The notes beneath the pieces were generated by a model that made no database searches, was not told where the DNA came from, and saw nothing but the letters and a program-made list of their open reading frames with translations. This document shows, in pieces, positions 10,009-21,139 of a DNA stretch of 64,000 nucleotides (position 1 is the first letter of the stretch; each line of letters starts with the position of its first letter). This DNA is from Platanthera guangdongensis (taxonomy: Eukaryota > Streptophyta > Magnoliopsida > Asparagales > Orchidaceae). The stretch spans positions 114,595,314-114,659,313 of the forward strand of contig CM077160.1 in NCBI GenBank assembly GCA_039583875.1, given 5' to 3'. A program made the translations under genes and the position numbers.

Positions 10009-11170
10009 CTAGCACCCCCCTCCCCATCCCCCCCCCCCCCCCCCCCCCCGTGGCGGATAATGAGTTCGCAGATCCGTGAACTCACGTGTAATATGCGGCA
10101 TGGAAGAAGCGTGACTCTGCTCCAGCGCGGCAAAGCATTCATGAAAATGAGTAAAACTACCGTCAAAATGAATCTGCATCTGCCCTAGGCGAGTGTGAAT
10201 CAACCCAAATTGATGATCCCAATATGTTTGAGGACCGGGCACTGGGCTAGAGTGCAAAGGTGATGGCGGGATATGGGGAGAGTCAGCAGCACCACTAGGA
10301 CCGGCACTGAAATCAAGATTGAGATCCCCGCCACCGACCATTGGGGGGATAGCCTCAAATTCGCCATCATGTCATCGCACTAAGCTGAGGGCCTGGAGGG
10401 TCTGTAACTGAATGACTTGCGGCGTCTGAACGCAGCTCAATCGCGGAAGAGTATCCCAAAGACCGATCTGCATGGCGAGATAAGTGATGAAGTTCTCGCC
10501 GTGCACCGCTCCCAACCTCGCATTTTCGGCCTGGTGCCGAAAGAAAATTGTGAGCATATAACCAAGGTTGAGTGCGACCCGCTAAAACATACTATATAAA
10601 TATAGTAAATCTGCCTGTGTCACCACCCCATAGCTGTCGCCGTGACCAGAAAGAGTAAAGGTGAGGAGGTTGTGGAGAATGCGCAAAGCGGGGGAAATGA
10701 GGTGGCTGCCTTTAGATTTCTTAGGGGTGTAGGGCACGATGTCATTACCGAGTTCCGCCCAAAAGGTGAGAAGGTTGAAATCGGGAGGGAAATCAGTAAG
10801 GAGATCAAGATAGGAGGGAGAATGGGAAAAGACCTCTGAGCAAAAGCCCACGACGACATTGTGTTGGCGGATGGTGAGCTGATGCGTCACCCCACCCATG
10901 CGAAAGACAATGAAATCGTCATTCACCGCCCAACGGAACTCAAAGGATGCCTCGAACTCGACGGTGAGCTAAAGGAAAACGTACTCCGAAATATAGAAGA
11001 GGGAACTCTATCCAGGGGTGGATAGAAATTCCCTAACCAAATTTGAAGCCCCAAAGGTTGCAAGGATCGCCCAATCAAAGATGCGGAATATGCCAAAGGG
11101 TTTGGCGCGTAGGCGATCGCTACGATCCTACTGGGTGGAGTTTTCAAAAAGGAGCATGGCTTCGTAGGTG
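10009..11170 (-). pseudogene. Athila-type ORF1 ('putative plant transposon protein'), AthN-right
   Basis: This is the better of the two ORF1 copies. On the minus strand the order of motifs is LVREFLSTP (about 11015-11045), FEFRWAVNDDFIVFRMGG, then NVVVGFCSE. Next come PALRILHNLLTFTLSGHGDS and VVTQADLLYLYSMF (10582-10926), then a C-terminal block with FGLIHTRLGQMQIHFDGSF (10009-10341). The VREF and FR motifs and the ALR..HNLL..TLSG..DS..VV...LL.LY pattern are the hallmarks of the plant transposon ORF1 of Athila/Tat elements; its function is unknown. At least two frame changes break it. It lies 3' of protease, where an Athila element would have reverse transcriptase and integrase before it. Confidence 0.75.
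10028..10049. repeat. Poly-C tract (22 bases)
   Basis: This is a run of 22 C at the 3' end of the AthN-right ORF1. On the coding strand it reads as a poly-Gly stretch. It is likely slippage-prone, so its length may be uncertain. Confidence 0.85.
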
Positions 11171-11450
11171 GATCAACAGGGTGCTCGGTGGAGGAAGCGG
11201 TGGAGCGAGGGTGGTGGCGAGGCATTGTGGATGGAGGAAAAAATTGGTGTTCGGGTTAGCTAAGGCAAGGAGGATGGTTGGATGGTGTGGAGGAAACAAA
11301 GGGGGAGAAATCCTATTTATATAATTTCTCGGGTCGGTCAAGCCCCCCTGTCACGCCCGTGACAGGGGGCGTGCACTTAAAAAAATAAAAAAATGGAATC
11401 CGAGGCTCCGTGCCTCGGATTCGCGGGTCACGTCCCAGAGTCACGCCCAT
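11171..11450. repeat. Left part of the AthN-right spacer, up to the Ath1 insertion
   Basis: Non-coding and homologous to 3000-3190. It holds inverted repeats of the GTCACGCCCGTGAC type (11350-11370) and ends in GTCACGCCCAT, where Ath1 begins. The spacer resumes at 23120. Confidence 0.75.
11446..11450. other. Target site duplication CCCAT, left of Ath1
   Basis: Identical to 23120-23124. The pre-insertion site reads GAGTCACGCCCATGACTC, an inverted repeat with the duplicated bases in its middle. Confidence 0.93.
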
Positions 11451-13431
11451 TGATGGGCCAAAACCCGAACAGGCAAGCGTACCTGTCGAATTGTAGTACC
11501 AAGGTCGTATTTAAACACGGGGCTGTCAATTACTTCTACTCACGCTCTAACTATTATCCTACCGGAAGACTATTGGGATTTTGAGAATTTTTTAAAGTAA
11601 AATGAACGATAAATTGCGAGACGAAAACTTAAATAAAAAAAGCTAGCATTCGATCATTGATTCACCATGAAATGAAACGAGAAAATAAAAGGGCATAGTT
11701 TTAAATTTGCAAATCCAACTCGGCCGTGACGGATCCGAAAATAAGACAAAATCTCGCTAGAGCATTAGGCCTCCTAACTTATAGACTCTTCGATCGAAAT
11801 CTCTTTACAAACCAAAGAAGCCTAAAGTTACATTATCGAGGTGATCCGCACTATTGGATTTGACTCTAATCCGGAGGATTTACGTCGTCCTATCTCTAGG
11901 GTTGCATTCAACTCCTTCCTTCTTTGAGTGATCTTTCATATCCACGAGCCTCTCGGCTACTCGAATATGAGATCATAAGCCTACTACCATATACCGGAAA
12001 TACGGAGTCGACACAATAATTATTCAAAGAAGGACCGAGTAGAATTACGCAAAAATAAAACTATGAAATAAAAATAATTCTCATTTCAAATCATGGATCC
12101 TCATGATCAAATGCTAAGAGGGAATTAGCTATGCATATTGCAAAAGGAAACAACAAAATAAAGAGAAGAGAGAAATATTTTCATTACTTGCAAAAAGGAG
12201 TACACAAAATAAAAAAAAGACAAGATTATGCTATAAAGAAAACTTGCACTAATTGAAAAGAAAACTAATACAATAATAAAACTAACACTCACAAGCACTC
12301 TCCACTTAAACTAGCACTTCACTTGCTCTCCAAAATCCAATCCTCAAAAGCATGGGATATGGGTTCTTTTTATAGATGAGGGAGAAGGTTCTAGAATGGA
12401 ATGAAGAAGAGGGGGCAAGGGGGGGTGGCCGGCCATGTGTAGGGAAGAGTGCATGCATGGCATTTAATTAGGTGGAGAGAATTCATACATGATATTAAAT
12501 GAAGGAAGAGGGAAAAGATACATTCATGCATATAAATTTAAAAGAAATGAAATAAATATAAGAGGGGGGGATGGATGGTAATAAAGAGTGGAGAAAAAAT
12601 AAAAAGGAGAGAGAGGAGGGATGGTGTGGCCGGCCATGTAAAGGGAATACATGCATGCAATAAATGAGAGGGAGAGATCATGCATGAATGTGGCTTAAAT
12701 AAAGGAAAAAAAAATAAAAGAGGGAGAGAAAGAGGGGTGGCCGGCCATATAGGGGGAAAATGTTCATGTATGGCATTAAATGATGAGGGAGGGGGGAAAA
12801 TGAGTGGCCGGCCACATGCTTGGATGAAGTGTGCTGCACTATATGGGCTTGGGAAGCTTGAAGAGGGGCTGAATGCATCATGTAGGCTTCAAGGAAAGGG
12901 CCGGGCTGCTCCAAACTTCAAGGGCTGCATGTAGGGGGCTGCATTATGTAGAGGGGCTGCACCATAAGTGGTCGGGCTGCATCATGTGGGCTGTTTTGGT
13001 GGAAGAGGGCTGCTCGAATTGGGCTTGATCAAGTGAAAGGGCTGCACTAGCATGGGCTTTGAACCTACAAATAAAGCAAAATAAAACATTAGTTAATGAT
13101 TATATAATACACAAAACAAAATACATAATATAAATAAAACATACAACATAAAAATAACATAACACATAATATTTATATTCAAAATAAAACACACGTTAAA
13201 CATATAATATAAAATTAAACATAAAACATTAAATTAAACATAACATACAAGCTATAATAATATTTATAGATAAAGCTAAACATAAAATATAAAATAGCCA
13301 CAAAACATAACAGAAACATTATATTAAAAAGAAGATCATAACAAGCATACAAAAAACACATAATTGTAACAAAAACTTAGGAAAATAAGCTACTAGAATA
13401 ACCCAAAAACGATGACTAAAACTAGTCATCA
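11451..13431 (-). repeat. Ath1 3' LTR (1981 bp)
   Basis: Pairs with 21140-23119. It carries four copies of GTGGCCGGCC (near 12425, 12626, 12737 and 12804; the last is the palindrome GTGGCCGGCCAC). It also has about seven GGGCTGCA-type motifs at 12918-13060, placed upstream of the minus-strand TATA box, and an AT-rich outer end. Confidence 0.95.
12368..12374 (-). promoter_or_regulatory. TATA box, Ath1 3' LTR
   Basis: The minus strand reads CTATAAAAAGAACCC. It is repeated at 22057-22063 in the other LTR. The GGCCGGCC and GGGCTGCA motifs lie upstream of it in minus-strand terms. Confidence 0.62.
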
Positions 13432-13440
13432 AACTCCCCC
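13432..13440 (-). other. Polypurine tract of Ath1
   Basis: The minus strand reads GGGGGAGTT directly before the LTR start TGATGACTAG. Confidence 0.85.
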
Positions 13441-15384
13441 ATGCTTAGACATTTGCTTGCCCTCAAGCAAATAAGGATGAAAACTAGGGAAGGAAATAGA
13501 AAATAAACAAAGCTAATTTAGGTTTCATAATTAAGAAAAACAAAACATGAAAAATTAAACTATCCTAATTCCTATGTTAACAACTAGTGGGGTGAGAAAT
13601 GCACAGTAGAAAACTTGAAAGTGGAGACCTAAAAATATCATTAGAACATAAGAAAAGTCTACACATTTCTAAATCTTAAAAACAAGGCATCCAAAATAAA
13701 TGAAAATAAGGACAACAAAAAGTAGAGGTTCTAAATAAACGGCGCATTAACAAACTACTAGGTTGCTAGATAAACATTAACCCTAAGACACTCCAAGATA
13801 ACCTCCAAAGAAATCCATCAATGATGGTGGCCATAGGCTTGTACGTTCACACTTTCTCCACTACGCGAAATTAAGTTCTAAGATCATTAGGACTTCTACT
13901 AGGCATTAAAACTTGGCTTAGGTAAATGATTAGAAAGTGGAATCAAAGATAAACATGAAGGTTTTAGGCAATAAACCAAGGTGAGCTCAAAAATAAACAT
14001 AGCATAAAAAAGATGAGAAATAATGAGTATGTCATTTCTCCAATATGAAACTACAACAACAAGGCCATGAAATTTTTTTCTTTTATAAACTTGGCCAAAC
14101 ATAAACTTTTTGCATTCATTTTTTTTATTTTGTAATGATATATTTTTTTTCTTTCTCAATTTTTTCTTTTGAATAGCATTTGATAAGAAAACTCCAAAAA
14201 TAAGCTTGAGAATTTCCTATTCATTTCAAAAATAATACCCTTCCCAAAATAATTTTTAAGCTCAAATTTATAGTGCAAAAATAGGAAAGATATTTGGCTT
14301 TGGTGAACATAATGAAATGAAAGGTGGAGCTAAAAACAAAGAAAATAAGGAAAAAGGCCCAAAATTATTTTGCAAGGGTTTTGTTTTTGGTGGGCATGAA
14401 AAGCTCAAACTATTCAAACGGTGGCCTAAATCATTTCTAAAGAACGTAAAAACGGCGCAAATGCTTCGAGAGTAGCTTGGTACAAGTTCTAGACACCAAG
14501 AAAGACTACCTCGCAAATGAAAAAGAGCTAATGATACCTAGCAACCATTCGTAAGCAACTAACCGAATAAAAAGATATAACTACAAATTGCTACTTATAA
14601 CGTAAAAATCAGATGCCTATATTTAAGAAAAAGAAACTAGTAGAACTAAACTATGCTAAAATGATAAGTTTAGAAAACATTTTCAAAGGATTCTACATAG
14701 AACTACAAAAACCGCACGGGCCTACACTTCACTAGAAGAAACATAAAAATAAAGATAGAAATAATTTTAGGTTTTGTTTTTCAAATAGATTTTAGCACAA
14801 TTTTTTGATTTTTGTTTTTCTAGTTTTTTTGGGTTTTATATTTTATAATTTTTTTGGATTTTAGATTTTGATGACATAAAATACTATACTAATTTAAGAG
14901 AAAGTTTTTTTCTTTTGAAAGAAGAAGAACAAAAAAGAAAAGACCAAAAGAAACTAGACCCCCCATGCTTAAATCCTTCATTGCCCTCAATGAAGAAAAC
15001 ATAAAGAAAAAGAGAAGGGGACTGAGAAGAAGAGAAAAAGAAAAATACAGGAAAAGTAAATAAATAAGAACAGGACTTCCCCGGGTTCGTGAGATGAAGG
15101 CGGATGTCGCTCCCCCATGCTTGCTTTTTAGAGTACTTGATCGTCAGCAGGTATGACTTGATCCATCTGATATCAGCAACGGCGGAGCGGCGACCACGAA
15201 CATGGACTTGATTGGCCTCCGGTAGGAAGAGCAAAATAAAAGCAAAACATAGATAGAGTCCATGGGCAGATGCCCGATAATGGTTTTTATTACAATCATT
15301 TAAAGTCCGAATAAAAGAGTTTCAGAATAATAATAATAAGTCCAGAAATAAAATAAAAAAAATTGTCCCACACAAGATAAATGT
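13441..15384 (-). other. 3' internal non-coding region of Ath1
   Basis: This AT-rich region lies between the integrase stop and the purine tract. Short open frames of up to 116 codons are low-complexity (Phe/Ser/Lys) with no recognisable domain, so I call no gene. It shares with AthN-right the hairpin CCATCAATGATGG followed by CATAGGCTTGT (about 13808-13840) and the GTTCTAGACACCAAGAAAG block (14487). Confidence 0.7.
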
Positions 15385-16265
15385 TTAAGAGTCCAACACA
15401 AGATTCTCCTTTGCAGGAGGCACATAATCATTAGAAAAATAAAGTTTAAGTCTATGCCCATTAACTTTAAAGTCCCCCTTATCGGGATGTGAAAGTAGCA
15501 CAGTGCCGTAAGGAAAAACATCCTTGACCGTGAACGGTCTGGAACATCTAGATTTGAGCTTTCCCGGGAAGAGACGTAAACGCGAATTAAAAAGAAGAAC
15601 TTGATTGCCTGGTTTAAAAGTTTTAGGGTGGCGCAGGTTCTTATCGTGATACAATTTCGTGCGTTCTTTATAAATTTTATTATTTTCGTATGCGTACGCT
15701 CGCCACTCGTCAAGCTCATTTAGTTGGTTTTTTCTATGCTCGCCGACCGAGTGCGGATCGAAATTGAAAAACTTTAACGCCCAGTACGCACGGTGTTCTA
15801 CTTCTACCGGAAGATGACATGATTTTCCATAGACTAATCGGAAAGGAGTACAACTGATGGCGGTCTTGTACGCTGTCCGATAGGCCCACAGAGCATCGTC
15901 CAATTTTAAAGACCAATCCTTACGAGAAGTAGAAACGTTTTTTCCAAAATTCGTTTAAGTTCGCGATTGACTACCTCGACCTGACCGTTAGTTTGGGGGT
16001 GATAAGCAGTGGATAATTTATGCGTAACGCCATATTTGGCTAAAGCCTTAGTGAGTTGAGCGTTGCAAAAATGACTTCCCCTATCACTAACGATCGCTCG
16101 AGGAAAACCAAAGCGAGAAAATAATTTTTTTAGAAAATTGACAACAACGCGAGCATCATTATTTGGTAGAGCTTGGGCCTCTGCCCACCTAGAAACATAA
16201 TCGACTGCGACTAAAATATATTTATTTCCTAAGCTGGAGGGAAATGGGCCGACAAAGTCTATGCC
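15385..16265 (-). pseudogene. Ath1 integrase catalytic core and C-terminus (broken)
   Basis: This is the continuation of pol after a TAG at 16266-16268. Integrase inserts the cDNA into the genome. The core starts with [16 protein letters not shown] (first catalytic Asp), followed by a segment with IVSDRG (second Asp) and the GQVE motif (Glu). A one-base deletion near 15938 then shifts the frame. The C-terminal part (15385-15903) reads DDALWAYRTAYKTAI, YGKSCHLPVEVEHRAYWA and ends ENLVLDS before a TAA. No chromodomain is seen, as expected for Athila. All three catalytic residues survive, but not in one reading frame. Confidence 0.9.
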
Positions 16266-19200
16266 CTATAGATCAAAAACTTCGCATTCGAGAAAGTAGT
16301 TTTGTTCCATTTCATTTTTATTTGAGAGGTTTCCAGTCCGCTGGCATCGATCGCACCCGCCCACAAAGATTTGTGCATCTTTAAATATGCTTGGCCAGTA
16401 AAAGCCAGCACTAAGCACTTTGTGTGCAGTGCGGTTAGCTTGATAGTGCCCGCCAGTCGGACCTTCATGAACATGTTTTAAAATTTGGTGACCCTCTTCC
16501 CGCGAAACACATCTCCTTACCACCTGGTCCGCACAAATGCGAAATAAAAATGGGTCTTCCCAAAAATAATACTTCAACTCCGAAAAGAATTTCTTCTTTT
16601 GGTGAGTGGAGTATTCTTTTGGAAGGGCCCGAGCCACAAGATAATTGGCCAGATCGGCAAACCAGGGGGTAGGAGATGAAGAAATAGTAAAAAGACGCTC
16701 ATCCGGAAAAGAGTCATTAATAAAAGTTTCATTTAAAATATCTAGATTGGGGTTCTCAAGACGAGAGAGATGGTCGGCTGCTAAGTTTTCCGCTCCTTTC
16801 TTATCCCGAATCTCCAAGTCGAATTCTTGAAGTAAGAGGATCCAACAGATAAGACGCGGCTTGGCATCCGGTTTAGAAAGGAGGTACTTCAAAGCGGAAT
16901 GATCCGTGAAAACAATAACCTTAGAAAGAGTAACATACGGTCGGAATTTATCAAAAGCAAAAATAACCGCTAAGAGCTCTTTCTCCGTCGTGGTGTAGTT
17001 TTCTTGCGCAGAAGTGAGAGTTCTACTAGCGTAGAAAATCGGATGAAAGTTCTTAGCGATTCGTTGACCTAAAACCTCACCTACCGCATGATTACTCGCA
17101 TCACACATGATTTCGAAAGGTAAATCCCAAACTGGGGCGATTAAAATAGGAGCATTTATAAGTTTTGATTTAATTAATTCAAATGCCGCGAGACACGATT
17201 CATCAAAAACGAAAGGAGTGTCTTTTTCGAGAAGGTGGGTGATAGGCTTAGTAATTTTTGAAAAGTCTTTAATGAATCGTCGATAAAAACTCGCATGCCC
17301 TAAAAAACTTCTAATAGCTTTAATATTTGTAGGCGGCGGTAACTTTTCAATTACTTCAATTTTTGTCTTGTCCACTTCAATTCCCCTAGCGGAAATGTTG
17401 TGGCCAAGGACTAAGCCTTCACGTACCATAAAGTGGCACTTCTCCCAATTTAAAACTAGATTCGTTTCTTCGCAGCGTTGTAAAACTTTTTCCAAATTTT
17501 CTAAACATAAATTAAAGGAGTCGCCAAAAACAGAAAAATCGTCCATAAAGATTTCCATAATATTCTCTACATATTTATCAAAAATAGCAAGCATACACCG
17601 CTGAAAGGTGGCGGGTGCGTTGCATAATCCGAAAGGCATTCTACGATAAGCAAACATTCCAAAGGGGCAAGTGAATGTCGTCTTCTCTTGGTCCTCGGGT
17701 GCGATAGGGATTTGAAAGTATCCCGAGAGACCGTCGAGGAAGCAATAAAAATTGTGCCCGGACAAACGTTCTAAAATTTGATCGATAAAGGGGAGGGGGA
17801 AGTGATCTTTTCGAGTGGCATCGTTTAGCTTACGGTAATCGATGCACATCCTCCATCCCGTTATCGTCCTAGTTGGAATTAAGTCATTATTTTCATTTGT
17901 CACTACCGTAATCCCACCCTTCTTAGGAACAACCTGGACTGGACTTACCCACTGACTATCGGAAATAGGATAAATTATCCCCGCATCTAATAACTTAAGT
18001 ACCTCCCCCTTCACAACCTCTTTCATATTTGGATTAAGACGACGTTGTGGTTGAACTACACCCTTAGGATTGTTTTCAAAAAATACTTTGTGTGTGCAGA
18101 AAGAGGGGCTTATTCCAGGAATATCACAAATTTGCCACGCTATAGCTCGGCAATGCTTTTGTAGTAGTTCGATCAATTGATCGCTTTCGGATTGGGAAAG
18201 AAAAGCCGAGATTATAACGGGCAATTTTGAATCTTTTACAAGAAAGGCATATTTGAGGTGGTCAGGCAGTGGTTTTAATTCAAGCTGGGGTGGTTCGTCA
18301 TAAGAATTTTTGAAATTTTTCTCTTTTTCAAAAACAAGATTTTCATACTTTTTTCTACTACAAACAAAATTATTTTCAAAATTTTCTTGGATCGACATCA
18401 CCGGGTTATCAAAATTATGTGAAGAAATTTCAGAAAACGAAGAGGAAAATTCATTGGAAGAAATGTTGGAGAGGGAAAGGGAAGAATCTTCATTTAAAAC
18501 ATCAATAAAGAAACATGAGTCATCATTTTGTAAAGAATTTTTCATTGATTGATTAATAGAAAATGTGACCTCATCATCTCCCACACGCAAAAACAACTTT
18601 CCGTTACTAACGTCTATAACCGCTCGAGAGGTGGCTAGGAAGGGTCGACCGAGGATAAGAGGGACCTCGACGTCCTCTTCAATATCGAGAATGACAAAAT
18701 CCACCGGGAAGATGAATTTGTCGACCTTTACTAGCACGTCCTCAACAATACCTAACAGATATTTGATCGACCTATCGGCTAACTGGATACTCATTCTTGT
18801 AGGGCTAAGAGTGCCCAATCCTAGCCTTTTAAATAAAGAAAAAGGCATCAAGTTGATGCTCGCTCCTAGATCCGCTAACGCGTGTTTAATGAAAAGATCA
18901 CCAAAGACGCAAGGAATGGAAAAACTACCCGGATCGTTTATCTTTTTAGGAAGAGTAGAGTTTTTAACGACCGCCGAGCATTCTTCATTTAACGTTACAT
19001 GCGATAAATGTTCTAATTTCTTTTTGTTCGTTAATAAATCTTTAAGATATTTGGCGTACTTAGGCATTTGGCTAATCGCTTCATGAAACGACAAATTAAT
19101 ATGAATTTGTTTAAATATTTCAAGAAAGCGTTGATATTGATTATCTAATTTTTCTTGCCTAAGTCTAGCCGGATAAGGAGGTGGCGGAAATTCCTTTAGA

Positions 19201-19844
19201 ACAATTGGAGCATCATTTTGAAAACCATTTGTCTTTTTTTCAGAATCAGAAATAATAGAGCTATCCTTTTCTTTTTCAAGTGTAGATTTTTCTTTTTCAA
19301 GATCTAAGTTGTCATTTTCCATGGGGGTACAATCAGGAGGGACAATCACCCTTGGCTCTTCCCTTGTGGTGGGCTCGTTAACAACTTTACCGCTCCGAAG
19401 GGAAATCGCATTTGCGTGTTCCCTTGGGTTAGGCTCAGTGTTCAAGGGAAGAGTTCCAGGGGGTCTCTCATAAAAAGCCTTGGCGAGTTGGCCGACCTGA
19501 TTTTCTAAATTTTTAATTGATCCCGTTATGTTTCTAATAGTAGCATCGTTTGAGCTTATATACTTAGCAAAGATCTCTTCCAAAGGGGAAGGTTTTTGAA
19601 AATTTTGTTGTGGTGGTGGTGGTGGTGGTGTAAAATCGTGCGGTGGGCGTACTACGTTAGCATTATTACTCCATGAAAAATTAGGATGGTTACGCCATCC
19701 AGGATGATAAGAATTCGTAGCAGCATTAAAACCAGGAGGAGAAGAAAAATTCAAAAAAGTAGAAAAATTATTGGCAGAATTATTTTGAGCAGGCCTGGGT
19801 ATGTTCCAGATAATCCACCTGCTCGGCAGCAGCAGCATTTTCAT
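16266..19844 (-). CDS. Ath1 gag C-terminus, protease, reverse transcriptase, RNase H and integrase zinc finger
   Basis: The longest open frame in the window (1192 codons), part of the Athila polyprotein. Residues about 1-300 are the gag tail, with FTPPPPPPQQ and a charged Lys/Glu stretch. Protease follows with the Athila active site DLGAS at residues 325-329 and VPLILGRPFLATSR near 393-407. Reverse transcriptase spans about 600-800 with GWRMCIDYRKLN, MPFGLCNAPATFQ and the catalytic F-M-D-D at 766-769 (17538-17549). RNase H has CDASN, TTEKELLAV and TDHSALKYLL. The His/Cys integrase finger (EGHQILKHVHEG...CDRCQ) is near 1118-1167. It ends at a premature TAG; upstream gag lies in other frames, so the stated start is a frameshift artefact and not a true initiation site. 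Confidence 0.93.
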   Translation of the reverse strand: MKMLLLPSRWIIWNIPRPAQNNSANNFSTFLNFSSPPGFNAATNSYHPGWRNHPNFSWSNNANVVRPPHDFTPPPPPPQQNFQKPSPLEEIFAKYISSNDATIRNITGSIKNLENQVGQLAKAFYERPPGTLPLNTEPNPREHANAISLRSGKVVNEPTTREEPRVIVPPDCTPMENDNLDLEKEKSTLEKEKDSSIISDSEKKTNGFQNDAPIVLKEFPPPPYPARLRQEKLDNQYQRFLEIFKQIHINLSFHEAISQMPKYAKYLKDLLTNKKKLEHLSHVTLNEECSAVVKNSTLPKKINDPGSFSIPCVFGDLFIKHALADLGASINLMPFSLFKRLGLGTLSPTRMSIQLADRSIKYLLGIVEDVLVKVDKFIFPVDFVILDIEEDVEVPLILGRPFLATSRAVIDVSNGKLFLRVGDDEVTFSINQSMKNSLQNDDSCFFIDVLNEDSSLSLSNISSNEFSSSFSEISSHNFDNPVMSIQENFENNFVCSRKKYENLVFEKEKNFKNSYDEPPQLELKPLPDHLKYAFLVKDSKLPVIISAFLSQSESDQLIELLQKHCRAIAWQICDIPGISPSFCTHKVFFENNPKGVVQPQRRLNPNMKEVVKGEVLKLLDAGIIYPISDSQWVSPVQVVPKKGGITVVTNENNDLIPTRTITGWRMCIDYRKLNDATRKDHFPLPFIDQILERLSGHNFYCFLDGLSGYFQIPIAPEDQEKTTFTCPFGMFAYRRMPFGLCNAPATFQRCMLAIFDKYVENIMEIFMDDFSVFGDSFNLCLENLEKVLQRCEETNLVLNWEKCHFMVREGLVLGHNISARGIEVDKTKIEVIEKLPPPTNIKAIRSFLGHASFYRRFIKDFSKITKPITHLLEKDTPFVFDESCLAAFELIKSKLINAPILIAPVWDLPFEIMCDASNHAVGEVLGQRIAKNFHPIFYASRTLTSAQENYTTTEKELLAVIFAFDKFRPYVTLSKVIVFTDHSALKYLLSKPDAKPRLICWILLLQEFDLEIRDKKGAENLAADHLSRLENPNLDILNETFINDSFPDERLFTISSSPTPWFADLANYLVARALPKEYSTHQKKKFFSELKYYFWEDPFLFRICADQVVRRCVSREEGHQILKHVHEGPTGGHYQANRTAHKVLSAGFYWPSIFKDAQIFVGGCDRCQRTGNLSNKNEMEQNYFLECEVFDL

Positions 19845-20774
19845 ATACCTTAGCGGCGGAGGGAGCAGTCATCTCCGAGATCTTCTTGTTCAGCATTTCC
19901 ACTTGCATCGCCAATTGCGTCACCGAATCCACTTCATAGATACCTGCAGGTTTAGATGGGCGAGACCTGGATGAATTCCACTGATAAGTGTTCATCGCCA
20001 TGTCATCGATAAGCTCAAGAGCGGCTTCCGGAGTTTTGCGGTCTAAAGAACCAGCGGAAGAGGCATCTATCATTTGCTTTGTCTCTTGGTTTAGCCCATT
20101 ATAAAATGTCTGAACCTGTAACCATACAGGCAGAGCATGATGTGGGCATCTTCTCAAAAGTTCTTTGAACCTCTCCCAAGTGTCATAGAGGGTCTCAGAA
20201 TCAATTTGAGAATATGAAGTTATATCATTTCGAAGCTTAGCAGTTTTGGCGGGGGGGAATAACGAGAGAGAAATTTTTCAGTTAAAATGTTCCAAGTAGT
20301 GATTGAGCCTCTTGGAAGAGAACTCAACCACTGTTTGGCTTTAGTTCTTAAGGAGAAGGGGAAGAGTCTTAGCCTTATAACATCATCTGAGACACCATTT
20401 ATTTTAAAGGTGTCACAGATTTCAAGAAAATTGGCAATATGCAAGTTCGGATCTTCATCTTGTAATCCGTCGAACTGTACATATTGCTGCACCATTTGTA
20501 TGATGCTAGGCTTAAGCTCGAAGTTATTGTTCGCAATTGCAGGTCGAACAATACTTGTTTCAGTCCCCTCCAGGTTGGGTCGAGCATAATCGGACATAGT
20601 CCTTTGCTGAGCCATTCCTGGGTTGGGATCTCCCATTTTAGAATAATTACAATCCCCGAAGGAATCCTCAACCGCTGTTTGAGAAGTGGAAGCCCCGAAT
20701 CGTAGTTGTATCCGAAAGGAGCGTTCGATTTCTGGGTCCAAATCAACAAGTAGCGACGGATTCGCTCGGGTCAT
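19780..20774 (-). pseudogene. Ath1 gag (two frameshifts)
   Basis: Starts at the ATG at 20774 with MTRANPSLLVDLDPEIERSF, the start conserved in AthN-right. The capsid domain shows VRPAIANNNFELKPSIIQMV, FDGLQDEDPNLHIANFLEIC and RTKAKQWLSSLPRGSITTW. A one-base loss by a C7 run (near 20250) shifts the frame at SRY-PP. The next frame (19780-20157) has LQVQTFYNGLNQETKQMID, KTPEAALELIDDMAMNTYQW and a heptad-like region, QLAMQVEMLNKKISEM. A second shift near 19800-19840 leads to the main pol frame. No CCHC knuckle is visible. Confidence 0.9.
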
Positions 20775-21115
20775 GCACTAGTAAAGAAAACGAGGGAAGA
20801 TGAAAGCTTGGAAAAGAAAGAAAAAGAGGAAAAGAAAGGAAATTTTTTTTTGTTTTGTTTTGTTTTTTTTTAAAAAAAAATTTTTAGACGGCTTGGCTCT
20901 CGAACTTCCCGAGGACTACCCGGTGAAGGGTTCGCCCGGTACTAGGTAAAATGGTGGCGCTTAAAGCCCCTTACCCTTTTCGAGAGATTTTAGGTGGGGT
21001 AGAAATAAGGTGAAGTGGGTTGATTATAAATATTTAAACATATAAATTATAATTTTTTTTTGATTTTTTGGAGAAGTAATAGCGCAAGCGTTTTCAAAAT
21101 ATTGACGAAGAAAAG
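20775..21115 (-). other. Ath1 5' leader between PBS and gag
   Basis: Non-coding, about 340 bases, with poly-T/A runs (20840-20885) and a block at 20890-20980 (CCGAGGACTACCCGGTGAAGGG and following). A related block lies in the 3' region of AthN-right at 9525-9600. Confidence 0.6.
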
Positions 21116-21133
21116 TCCCCGGCAACGGCGCCA
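21116..21133 (-). other. Primer binding site for tRNA-Asp, Ath1
   Basis: The plus strand reads TCCCCGGCAACGGCGCCA. From memory this is the 3' end, CCA included, of plant tRNA-Asp (GTC). It lies six bases from the LTR. The same 18 bases occur at 63969-63986. Confidence 0.92.
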
Positions 21134-21139
21134 AAAACT

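Noticed and set aside
14884..15234. Minus-strand open frame of 116 codons in Ath1
   Set aside because: Low-complexity Phe/Ser/Lys composition in AT-rich 3' DNA with no homologous frame in AthN. No support for a protein.
21116..21133. tRNA-Asp-like sequence (also 26597-26614 and 63969-63986)
   Set aside because: Only the last 18 bases match and they sit next to LTRs. These are primer binding sites and not tRNA genes.
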